From contig NZ_JABZFL010000074.1 of assembly GCF_014237455.1 (NCBI RefSeq), positions 37,723-101,722 on the forward strand: a stretch of DNA of 64,000 nucleotides. The letters run 5' to 3'. The first letter of the stretch is position 1. Every line of letters begins with the position of its first letter. Below are positions 1-7,200 of this stretch, one piece after another. This stretch comes from Desulfobacula sp. GTDB taxonomy: Bacteria > Desulfobacterota > Desulfobacteria > Desulfobacterales > Desulfobacteraceae. The notes under the pieces are model-generated. The model saw only the letters and a list, made by a program, of their open reading frames with translations, searched no databases and was not told the DNA's origin. The position numbers and the translations under genes are program-made.

Positions 1-2
1 CC

Positions 3-206
3 GTGTATTTCGTCATTAATACATGGAAAAAACCACCCATTCTAACCCTGGTCAGAAGAAGAGGGTTTGATTCCGAGGAGCTGGGAAATTTCAGACTTCC
101 ACAGAATCTTGAAACAGAATTTATGAAGGGAATCGGTCAATACAAGGGAGTCTATGCGGTTGAAGGAGACGTCAGAGATTGGCTCAAAAAGGAACTTGAA
201 GTTTAA
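3..206 (+). CDS. C-terminal part of an unknown protein (cut by window edge)
   Basis: The frame is open from the first bases of the window to a TAA at 204-206, so the listed GTG is probably internal and the gene starts outside. The visible 67 residues contain a basic stretch (VRRRG) and end in a charged helix-like segment (DVRDWLKKELEV). I do not recognise the family. A strong terminator follows at once, which supports this being the true 3' end of a real gene. Function cannot be assigned from this fragment. Confidence 0.5.
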   Translation: MYFVINTWKKPPILTLVRRRGFDSEELGNFRLPQNLETEFMKGIGQYKGVYAVEGDVRDWLKKELEV

Positions 207-250
207 GTCTAAATCTTAACCACCGCCTTGAAGTTCCGTAGCCAAACGTT

Positions 251-300
251 CGGGGCAGAAATACAACGCCATGCTGTGATTTCTGCCCCGATTGTTTTTT
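251..300 (+). terminator. Rho-independent terminator
   Basis: A long GC-rich stem (CGGGGCAGAAAT pairing with ATTTCTGCCCCG) is followed by TTGTTTTTT. The T-run is on the plus strand only, so it ends the truncated first gene. It abuts the stop codon of the convergent proC gene. Confidence 0.85.
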
Positions 301-1156
301 AACTGCCTTTTTTATTATTTTCTATAAAATCTTTTACCATCATTTCACCCAGCTCTTTTGAGCGTTTTGTGGCCGATTCTATGGCATTGATCATGGTGGT
401 TCGAAGTCCTCCCTGTTCCAGAGTATGGATACCGGCAATGGCTGTCCCGCCAGGGGATGCCACCCTGTCTTTGAGTTGCCCGGGGTGTTCTTTTGATTCA
501 AGCAGGAGCTTTGCAGCCCCGAGAACCGTCTGGGTGGATAAAAGCAGAGAGTCTTTTCTTGACAACCCCATTTTAACACCGGCATCTGCCATGGCCTCAA
601 CAATGATAAAGATATAGGCAGGCCCGCTGCCGCTTAATCCGGTAAATGCATCCATGAGAATATTTTCCTGGATAAAAACGGTTTTTCCAACAGAATCGAA
701 AATAGCTCTTGCAAGCGCCACATCATCCTTTGATGCGTATTCACCGGCTGCAATGGCTGTAGCACTCTCTTTTACAAATGCGCAGATATTGGGCATAACC
801 CTGATCAGCCGAAGCTCCTTGCCAAGCCCTGACGCGATGGCAGCCAGGGGAACACCCGCTGCAATTGAAATGATCAGTTTTGATTGATCAAGGGCCCTTG
901 CCGTTTCTTTTAAGACTGATCCTAAGATCTGGGGTTTTGTGGCATAGACGATGATTTCAGATTTTTTTGCCACTTCAATATTGTCTGTGGTTGTTGAGAC
1001 CCTGTATTTATGTTGAATTTCTTCTAAAAGATCTTCTGCAATATCTGAACAGATAATATTTTCGGGTTTTGTCGCCTTGGAAAGAACCAAACCACTGATC
1101 AACGCTTCACCCATATTTCCGCTTCCAATAAATCCTATCTTTTTCTCCTGCAGCAT
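299..1156 (-). CDS. proC: Pyrroline-5-carboxylate reductase
   Basis: Reduces 1-pyrroline-5-carboxylate to L-proline with NAD(P)H in the cytoplasm, the last step of proline synthesis. The 285-aa length is normal for the family. A Rossmann dinucleotide motif (GFIGSGNMG, residues 8-16) opens the protein. The C-terminal dimer domain carries the family signature GLSGSGPAYIF and VASPGGTAIAG around residues 173-241. An AAGGAG ribosome site about ten bases upstream supports the ATG at 1156. It stands alone, with no other proline genes nearby. The glycyl radical enzyme at 31.9 kb probably makes the same substrate from hydroxyproline, so this ProC could serve that route as well as biosynthesis; that link is inference. 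Confidence 0.96.
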   Translation of the reverse strand: MLQEKKIGFIGSGNMGEALISGLVLSKATKPENIICSDIAEDLLEEIQHKYRVSTTTDNIEVAKKSEIIVYATKPQILGSVLKETARALDQSKLIISIAAGVPLAAIASGLGKELRLIRVMPNICAFVKESATAIAAGEYASKDDVALARAIFDSVGKTVFIQENILMDAFTGLSGSGPAYIFIIVEAMADAGVKMGLSRKDSLLLSTQTVLGAAKLLLESKEHPGQLKDRVASPGGTAIAGIHTLEQGGLRTTMINAIESATKRSKELGEMMVKDFIENNKKGS

Positions 1157-1925
1157 ATTGATAGTACTCCTTAATATTATTGATTAAAATAAAGAATTTA
1201 TATTAAGACGTTCAAATTAATATAGTCAAGACAAATTATCTGGCCCTGCAGGGCAATCGGTCTGATCAGCCCGCGTTTATTGTAACGCGGCACATCATCT
1301 GTGGAATCAAACCAAATTCGCTGTTATCAGTCGCCAAGGCACTTTGTCGTTGAGAAGGGCAGAAAAGATCGGGTGGGCAACGACTTCCTGATTAAGTTCA
1401 AAGCAGAGGCAGACGAGAGTCTGTCATGCATTTATGTTTTGGGAAATAATGATTTTCAAATAAATGAATGGGCTGTCTGTTTTTCGGATTTACGAGATGA
1501 TTCGATTCTCTATTGGTTAGAGACAGGAAACGCCTCCCAAAACAATAATTTTGATTTGATATCAAATAGGATCTGCTTGGTCTTTGAAACATGTCGGTCA
1601 AGGATCAATTATAAAAATTAATTTGTATTGTTTTCATACATAAAGTATGTTGATTTTCATTGAATTGATTTGAGTAACAAAAAGAAAATGCATAAAGATG
1701 CCACGAATGGTATCCAGGCGATTGAGGTCAAAGCTTGAATAGTGAATAAGACAATATATTATTTATTAATTCAAGAATTTAACATAACCAGCAAGAAAAA
1801 ATGGGTCAAGTCTATATTTGAAACGGACGGCTTCGCGTTTGATGTTCTGCAAGGAAAACACTACATTAATGAGCATGCCAGCCTTGTTATTCGGTATAGG
1901 TCCACAAACTTTATAGGAGGAATTT
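1157..1925. other. Region without a convincing gene
   Basis: No ORF here has both a ribosome site and a recognisable product. The track ORFs at 1301-1621 (GTG start, no ribosome site) and 1742-2056 (GTG start, weak GAGG far upstream) look like chance or decayed frames. A hairpin CCGCGTT/AACGCGG lies at 1271-1290 without a T-run. The proC promoter must lie in the first part but no clear -35/-10 pair was found. The stretch runs into small and broken genes at 1926-2550. Confidence 0.5.
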
Positions 1926-2087
1926 ATGAACATAACGGACAGCGAATCAATAATTCTTTTGACGGCCTCCAATCTCGTGACAATGAGAGCGCCCGGACAA
2001 GGGATGAAACAGAAAGACCTGGTGGAAGCCACGGTGAAAATATACAAAATGCTTAAAGAAGAATTGGCAAAGGCTACCAACAAGTAG
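1926..2087 (+). CDS. Small hypothetical protein, 53 aa
   Basis: This ORF is too short for the supplied track. The ATG at 1926 follows an almost ideal ribosome site (AGGAGG, spacing five). It encodes MNITDSESIILLTASNLV followed by a charged, probably helical C-terminus (KDLVEATVKIYKMLKEEL) and stops at TAG 2085-2087. I do not recognise the family. It overlaps the track ORF 1742-2056 in another frame and the broken ORF that follows. The ribosome site makes it the best-supported coding unit in this decayed stretch, but it could equally be the surviving start of a gene that has since lost its frame. Confidence 0.5.
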   Translation: MNITDSESIILLTASNLVTMRAPGQGMKQKDLVEATVKIYKMLKEELAKATNK

Positions 2088-2353
2088 TTGAGATCGCTGC
2101 AGATTATGTAGAAAGGGGTATTAAGTATTTTGTATTTGATCTCGTAGATGTTACACTAGAAGTACATTTTGTAGAACCTATTGTCTACAGATTCAAGAGT
2201 AAAAAACTCTATTATCCGCTTAAAACATCCAATACCTTCGGGGGCTCCGGTGGGATCGATCTTATTATTATTGCGCCAGTGACATTATGCAATCCACTTG
2301 TGGGGGAAGATCTTTACAGCCAGGAAAAGGAACTATATTCCCGGTATTTCTGA
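2057..2353 (+). pseudogene. Remnant of a larger unknown protein
   Basis: An open frame without an initiation codon runs from just after a TAA (2054-2056) to TGA 2351-2353. It reads as ordinary protein sequence (for example ADYVERGIKYFVFDLVDV, then KKLYYPLKTSNTFGGSGGI). The alternation of hydrophobic strands and the YPLKTSN segment remind me of DUF2330-type proteins, but this is a weak impression. It is in the same frame as track ORF 1742-2056, so one stop codon may have split a gene. The fragment ends inside the next ORF. Confidence 0.35.
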
Positions 2354-2550
2354 TGCTGGTATTCATTGTTGCCGTCTCCTCCCAGGCAATAGCCGACTGT
2401 GGTTCAGACTGTGTAAGCAGTTGTTCAGGGCTTACCGGCAAGGACTATGAGGAATGCATACATGACTGTATAAATAATTGCCTGGACAATGATCCGCCAC
2501 CGGTTCCTGACGTGCCAGCTCCAACGCCAGCAAAACCGGCATCGGAATAG
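2287..2550 (+). CDS. Small secreted cysteine-rich protein
   Basis: The 87-residue ORF has a hydrophobic signal-peptide-like segment (FLMLVFIVAVSSQAIA) with a plausible AxA cleavage site, then a compact six-cysteine core (CGSDCVSSC ... ECIHDCINNC) and a Pro/Ala-rich tail. The paired C-x3-C spacing suggests disulfides or metal binding after export. Neither ATG 2287 nor ATG 2353, which overlaps the previous stop as TGATG, has a good ribosome site, so the start is open. The later ATG would still leave a short signal peptide. I do not recognise a named family. It may be the only intact end of a decayed locus. Confidence 0.5.
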   Translation: MQSTCGGRSLQPGKGTIFPVFLMLVFIVAVSSQAIADCGSDCVSSCSGLTGKDYEECIHDCINNCLDNDPPPVPDVPAPTPAKPASE

Positions 2551-2721
2551 GCTGCTTTTTTTTCCGGCAGGCTATTTGAAATGTATAAAAATTTAATTGT
2601 GATTATCCCTTCTGGCCCTATAATTGCTTATTTATTTTAAAATAAAAAGTGGCATGATTGTTATAAATTCAGGTGTGAGTGTATGGAGACGGGTTTACAA
2701 GTATAATAAAAGGAAGATGAT

Positions 2722-3435
2722 GTGAAATACAAAGGATTTCAATTGCCGACATTAATCAGTGGAATATTGATTCAGCGGTATAAACGGTTTCTTGCCGATA
2801 TAGAGCTTGAAACAGGTGAAAAGGTAACAGCCCATTGTCCAAACTCAGGTTCTATGAAAGGGTGCGCAATGCCAGGATCACAGGTCTGGCTGTCAGAGAG
2901 CGATAACCCCAAAAGAAAGTATAAATATACCTGGGAATTGATTAAGGTGCCGGGAACAATGATCGGTATCAATACCCAGGTGCCCAATAAACTGGTGAAA
3001 CAATCCATTGAAAATGGTCTGATAAAAGAGTTGTCCGGCTACACGCGCGTGAAAGCCGAGGTGAAAACAAGCAGCCATACAAGGCTTGATCTGTTACTGG
3101 AAAATGAGGTTGAAGAAAAGTGCTATGTGGAGATAAAAAACTGCACTCTGGCAGAAGAAGGAACGGCCATGTTTCCGGATGCAGTGACAACAAGGGGGCA
3201 AAAGCATCTTGACGAACTGGACCGCCTTGTATCTCTCGGTCACAGGGGGGTCATTTTTTTTCTGATTCAGCGTATGGATGCAAAAGCCTTTAAACCGGCG
3301 GCTATGATTGATAAAGTCTATGCCGAAAAATTGAGGAACGTTGTGAAAAATGGTGTTAAGGTTATTGTAAGGGATACGGTCATCAGTACGCAGATGATCA
3401 GGTTGGGAAATACCGTGCCTGTGGATCTGGATTGA
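2722..3435 (+). CDS. sfsA: SfsA family protein
   Basis: SfsA (sugar fermentation stimulation protein A) has an N-terminal OB-like fold and a C-terminal nuclease-like fold; its cellular role is still unclear. The 237-aa length is typical. Family signatures are present: HCPNSGSMKGC near residue 33, YVEIKNCTL (the E-x-K nuclease-like core) and FPDAVTTRGQKHL. The GTG at 2722 is chosen because AGGAAG sits five bases upstream; the two nearby ATGs are out of frame. It is probably monocistronic, with the nifU promoter starting about 50 bases after its stop. Confidence 0.93.
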   Translation: MKYKGFQLPTLISGILIQRYKRFLADIELETGEKVTAHCPNSGSMKGCAMPGSQVWLSESDNPKRKYKYTWELIKVPGTMIGINTQVPNKLVKQSIENGLIKELSGYTRVKAEVKTSSHTRLDLLLENEVEEKCYVEIKNCTLAEEGTAMFPDAVTTRGQKHLDELDRLVSLGHRGVIFFLIQRMDAKAFKPAAMIDKVYAEKLRNVVKNGVKVIVRDTVISTQMIRLGNTVPVDLD

Positions 3436-3483
3436 TGGCCTGCTATTGCCAGGTAAGATGCCAATTAAAAAGATACGGTTTCA

Positions 3484-3512
3484 TTGACATCCTACCACTC
3501 TGTAGTATGTTA
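3484..3512 (+). promoter_or_regulatory. nifU promoter with overlapping palindromic operator
   Basis: TTGACA at 3484-3489 and TATGTT at 3506-3511 are 16 bases apart, a good sigma-70 match. Between them lies TACCAC-TCT-GTAGTA (3493-3507), an inverted repeat with one mismatch placed exactly where a repressor would block RNA polymerase. Rrf2/IscR-type regulators commonly control Fe-S assembly genes this way; which regulator binds here is inference. Confidence 0.5.
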
Positions 3513-3570
3513 GACTTGGTTATTTGAATAAAAAGTTCAATCCTGTGGAGATTTGATTAAGGAGGCGTTT

Positions 3571-4134
3571 ATGTGGGATTATACAGATAAAGTTAAAGAT
3601 CATTTTTTAAAACCCAGGAACGTGGGTGAGTTGGAAGGAGCCAATGCGATTGGAGAGTCCGGCTCTTTAAGTTGCGGTGATGCATTAAAACTGTATTTAA
3701 AAGTCAATGAGAACGAAAGAATTGTTGATGCAACTTTTATGACCTTTGGATGTGCAAGTGCTGTGGCGTCTTCATCAGCCTTGACTGAGATTATTAAGGG
3801 GATGACCCTGGATGATGCGGCAAAAATAACCAATGATGATATTTCAGATTATCTAGGGGGCCTGCCAAAAGCAAAAATGCATTGTTCGGTCATGGGACAG
3901 TCAGCTTTGAAAAAAGCTATTGCAGATTACAGAGGCATCCAGATTCTGGAAAAACCGGGCGAGATTGTTTGTGAATGCTTTGATGTTACTGATCTTGAGA
4001 TCATAGATGCTGTAAAAACAAACGGCCTTGAAACTACTGAAGATGTGACAGACTACCTGAAAGCCGGTGGCGGATGCGGCAATTGTCTTGAAAGGATTGA
4101 AGAATTAATTGAGTCTGTTAAAGCCAAAGGATAA
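3571..4134 (+). CDS. nifU: Fe-S cluster scaffold NifU
   Basis: Scaffold on which Fe-S clusters are built from sulfur supplied by NifS. The track start (TTG 3553) is replaced by ATG 3571, which has AAGGAGG five bases upstream and gives the typical MWDYTDKV N-terminus (187 aa). The IscU-like domain has the three ligand cysteines C35, C61 and C105. It is followed by a BFD-like domain with C134, C136, C169 and C172 for a permanent [2Fe-2S] cluster. The C-terminal thioredoxin-like Nfu domain of full-length NifU is absent, as is common in non-diazotrophic anaerobes. It lies eight bases upstream of nifS in the same operon. Confidence 0.95.
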   Translation: MWDYTDKVKDHFLKPRNVGELEGANAIGESGSLSCGDALKLYLKVNENERIVDATFMTFGCASAVASSSALTEIIKGMTLDDAAKITNDDISDYLGGLPKAKMHCSVMGQSALKKAIADYRGIQILEKPGEIVCECFDVTDLEIIDAVKTNGLETTEDVTDYLKAGGGCGNCLERIEELIESVKAKG

Positions 4135-4142
4135 TTCAAACA

Positions 4143-5315
4143 ATGAAAATAGTCTATACAGATAATAATGCAACAACAAAAGTCGCTGATGAAGTCATAG
4201 AAGAAATGCTTCCCTATTTTGGGGAACTATATGGCAACCCGTCTTCCATGCATACCTTTGGAGATAAGGTAGACAAAAAACTCAAACAGGCAAGACAGCG
4301 GGTGGCCGATTTGATCAATGCTGATCCGGATGAGATTGTTTTTACTTCCTGCGGAACAGAGAGTGATAATTCAGCTATTTTTTCAGCCATTAACGCCTTT
4401 CCTGAAAAAAAACATATTATTACTTCCAAAGTGGAGCATCCTGCCATTAATAAGCTTTATCAGCATCTCCAGGAGACAAAAGGCTATGAGGTAACATTTG
4501 TTCCGGTTGATGAGAAAGGACTTTTAGATCTTGATCTGCTGTATGACAGCATGACGGATAACACGGCCATTGTTTCATTAATGTGGGCAAACAATGAAAC
4601 CGGTGTCATGTTCCCCATAGAAGATATTGCAAAAAAAGCCGGTGAAAAAGGTATTTTGTTCCATACCGATGCGGTTCAGGCCGCCGGTAAAATTTCCATT
4701 GATGTGAAAAAGTGCGGTGTTACCATGTTGTCACTTTCCGGGCATAAAATTCATGCACCTAAAGGGGTTGGTGTCCTTTATATAAAAAAGGGATTTAAGT
4801 TTTCACCCTATCTGATCGGCGGACACCAGGAGAAAGGACGACGCGGTGGTACGGAAAATACCGTTTCCATTATCGGGCTTGGAAAGGCCTGCGAGCTTGC
4901 CCGTGAGAATCTGTCCGTTATGAATACCAAAGTCAGGGAACTTCGGGATTATTTACAAAAAGGTATTCTTGAGGCAATACCCGGGTCTTCGGTTAACGGG
5001 GATCTTGAGCAGAGGCTTCCAAACACCTTATCTATCGGGTTTGATGCCGTGGAAGGAGAATCCATACTGTTGATGCTGGACCGTGATGGAATCTGTGCAT
5101 CTTCGGGCTCTGCCTGCACATCAGGCTCTTTAGAACCTTCTCATGTGCTTATGGCTATGAAAGTGCCCTTTAAATCAGCCCATGGATCTATTCGATTCTC
5201 TTTGTCTCATTATAATACTAAAGAAGAAATGGATATCATTATTACAACACTCGTGCCTGTGATTCAAACGCTGAGAGATATGTCGCCCTTCTGGAAAGAC
5301 GGGAAAGTTATATGA
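4143..5315 (+). CDS. nifS: Cysteine desulfurase NifS
   Basis: PLP enzyme that takes sulfur from L-cysteine as a protein persulfide and passes it to NifU. The 390-aa protein has the class V aminotransferase fold. The PLP lysine is K202 in SGHKIHAPKG, and the catalytic cysteine is C325 in SSGSACTSGS, the short-loop arrangement of the NifS/IscS group. DNNATTKV near the N-terminus and HTDAVQAAGK are conserved cofactor-binding segments. Eight bases separate it from nifU, and its stop overlaps the hdrC start (ATGA), so translation is probably coupled. The partner and gene order make the Fe-S assembly role firm. Confidence 0.95.
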   Translation: MKIVYTDNNATTKVADEVIEEMLPYFGELYGNPSSMHTFGDKVDKKLKQARQRVADLINADPDEIVFTSCGTESDNSAIFSAINAFPEKKHIITSKVEHPAINKLYQHLQETKGYEVTFVPVDEKGLLDLDLLYDSMTDNTAIVSLMWANNETGVMFPIEDIAKKAGEKGILFHTDAVQAAGKISIDVKKCGVTMLSLSGHKIHAPKGVGVLYIKKGFKFSPYLIGGHQEKGRRGGTENTVSIIGLGKACELARENLSVMNTKVRELRDYLQKGILEAIPGSSVNGDLEQRLPNTLSIGFDAVEGESILLMLDRDGICASSGSACTSGSLEPSHVLMAMKVPFKSAHGSIRFSLSHYNTKEEMDIIITTLVPVIQTLRDMSPFWKDGKVI

Positions 5316-5848
5316 TAACCCTTGACAACGAACAGGATGCGTTTGCAGATGAAATAAAGACAAGATCAGGGATTAATTTTAGTGCCTGTTTGCACTGTCA
5401 ATCCTGTGCAAACGGATGTCCGTTTTTAGAGGGCATGGATTATGCCCCCAATGCTGTGCTTCGCCTTATTCAGCTGGGCCTTGAAGAAACAGCCTTAAAA
5501 TGCTCCACCATCTGGATCTGTGTGGGATGCAATACCTGCAGCAGTTATTGCCCCATGGCGATTGACATATCTGCTGTTATGGATGAACTTCGACATAAAG
5601 CCATTGAAAAAGGGATCAAAATTGCAGAACCTGATGTGTTAAATTTTCATAACGAAGTATTGAACACGGTAAAAAAATACGGCAGAACCCATAAACTTGA
5701 GATCATGATGCGGTATAAGCTCAAGAAGATGGATCTTTTCAGTGATATGGGGGTGGGCCTTAAAATGTTGAAAAAAAGAAAACTGGATTTAACACCGTCA
5801 AAAGTTCAGGATGAAAAAGCGATTGAAAAAATCTTCAAAGGCAAATGA
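5312..5848 (+). CDS. hdrC: Heterodisulfide reductase subunit C-like protein
   Basis: Iron-sulfur electron-transfer subunit partnering HdrB. Two [4Fe-4S] motifs are present, CLHCQSCANGCP (from residue 27) and CVGCNTCSSYCP (from residue 69), in the alpha-helical fold usual for HdrC. At 178 aa it matches cytoplasmic HdrC. It overlaps nifS by four bases and runs 38 bases into hdrB. No HdrA flavoprotein or hydrogenase subunit is nearby, so bifurcation by this pair alone cannot be claimed. Sitting behind nifUS, it may accept or donate electrons in Fe-S assembly or belong to another redox complex; both are inference. Confidence 0.88.
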   Translation: MITLDNEQDAFADEIKTRSGINFSACLHCQSCANGCPFLEGMDYAPNAVLRLIQLGLEETALKCSTIWICVGCNTCSSYCPMAIDISAVMDELRHKAIEKGIKIAEPDVLNFHNEVLNTVKKYGRTHKLEIMMRYKLKKMDLFSDMGVGLKMLKKRKLDLTPSKVQDEKAIEKIFKGK

Positions 5849-6713
5849 AAACAGCCGTCAGTCCGACAGATTAAGGTTTTCTTTCTTTCCGGGGTGTTCG
5901 CTCAAAGCATCCGGGCATGAGAATACCCTGTCCTTATTGAAGTTTTGCGATAGCGTGAATATTGAACTGAAGGAGCTTGAAGACTGGAATTGCTGTGGAT
6001 CATCATCTGCCCACAGCGTTGACCGGGATGTGGCAGAAAAGCTTCCCATGAGAAATATCTCCCTGGCTCCAAAGGGAATCCCGTTAATGATCGCCTGCCC
6101 AAGCTGCCTTATCCGTATCAAGTCCATGTATTTAAAAATTAAAGGGGATGAGACTTTAAAACAGGAATATGAAGATCTATGGGGGAAACCCTTTGATGAA
6201 GATCTTGAAATCATCCATTTTTTTGAAATTCTTAATCGGGTTCGCATTGACGATTATATTGATCGTCCTAAAGAAAAATTGAAAAAATTGAAGGTTGCAC
6301 CCTATTATGGCTGCATGCTTTCCATGCCGCCGGATTTAAGATTTGAAAAAAGCTATTACGGGATCATGGAAAAGACCCTTGCAACACTTGGGGCTGACCT
6401 CATCTCTTTCGGGTATGGATCCCGGTGCTGCGGCACATACCTGTCTGTTGCAAAACCTCAGATTGCCCAGAAGGTTGTGAATGAAATTATATCCAGGGCA
6501 ATGGAAGCAGGAGCGGAGTGTATGGTAACTGCCTGTTCCATGTGCCACCTGAATCTTGAAATCCGGTGTTCGCTTGAAAATCCCATCCCGATCCTTCATT
6601 TTTCCGAATTGCTCTCAATGGCTTTGGGAGCCGAAGACCAGAAAAAATGGTTCCCGCGGCATATCGTGGATCCTGTCCCCCTTCTAAAAAAAAGAGGTTT
6701 GTTAATTTCCTGA
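5811..6713 (+). CDS. hdrB: Heterodisulfide reductase subunit B-like protein
   Basis: Catalytic-type subunit with two CCG domains, which in HdrB hold non-cubane [4Fe-4S] clusters that reduce disulfides. The first domain shows FFPGCSLKASGHE, NCCGSS and CPSC. The second shows YYGCMLS, RCCGTYLS and CSMCH. The 300-aa length is normal. The ATG at 5811 lies inside hdrC and has only a weak AGG upstream; homologues usually begin close to the FFPGCSL strand, so a later non-ATG start is possible. With hdrC it forms a pair lacking hdrA. It ends the nif-hdr operon. Confidence 0.88.
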   Translation: MKKRLKKSSKANENSRQSDRLRFSFFPGCSLKASGHENTLSLLKFCDSVNIELKELEDWNCCGSSSAHSVDRDVAEKLPMRNISLAPKGIPLMIACPSCLIRIKSMYLKIKGDETLKQEYEDLWGKPFDEDLEIIHFFEILNRVRIDDYIDRPKEKLKKLKVAPYYGCMLSMPPDLRFEKSYYGIMEKTLATLGADLISFGYGSRCCGTYLSVAKPQIAQKVVNEIISRAMEAGAECMVTACSMCHLNLEIRCSLENPIPILHFSELLSMALGAEDQKKWFPRHIVDPVPLLKKRGLLIS

Positions 6714-6908
6714 TAACCTCAATAACCCCAACTTTTTAAATATTAAAAACAACCTTGTCTTTTTAAATCAATACCTGAAAGTATAAAAGTATTTATTGAA
6801 AGTGGCAGCATTTGATTGGAATATCAGATTATCTAACGCTACTCTATTTTAATTCTGATGTCAGGCTTGTGTTAGCAACAGATATTGTGGTCTGGTTCTG
6901 ATTCAGAA

Positions 6909-6938
6909 AGCCCGGGACTTCTATTAGTCCTGGCTTTT
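6909..6938 (+). terminator. Probable terminator of the nifUS-hdrCB operon
   Basis: AGCCCGGGACT pairs with AGTCCTGGCT around a short loop and is followed by TTTT. It is about 195 bases after the hdrB stop. The stem has a bulge and the T-run is short, so strength is uncertain. Confidence 0.55.
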
Positions 6939-6964
6939 AAATTCAGAGACGTTGGAAAACCATA

Positions 6965-7024
6965 ATAGACAAAGTCCGCACCATATCAGAATGGATATTC
7001 CTTACTTTTTGTCTCCAATTAAAA
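6965..7024. repeat. Left copy of a diverged ~60 bp direct repeat
   Basis: ATAGACAAAGTC-n2-CACCAT-n-TCAGAATG followed after a gap by CTCCAAT recurs at 14193-14250 in the same orientation with scattered mismatches. The two copies bracket the restriction-modification and XRE/ImmA block. They could be ends of a lost insertion sequence or island boundaries. The rest of the 6714-7200 gap holds the operon terminator and nothing else recognisable. Confidence 0.6.
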
Positions 7025-7200
7025 TTGAATAGAATCTTGATTGATTTGATGATGTCCTCTCCCAAATAATGGATGATCAGTCTTGTAGTTTGATAAATTA
7101 TGAGATAGTTTACTGCTATCGGTTGTGAAAAAACATAGTCATGGAAGGTTTGTAATTATCCCTTTTCCAAAGAACTCTCCTGACTTAATTGAGGTGAAAT

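Noticed and set aside
1301-1621. 106-aa ORF upstream of the decayed locus
   Set aside because: GTG start without ribosome site, no motif and a competing antisense ORF; kept only as a note.
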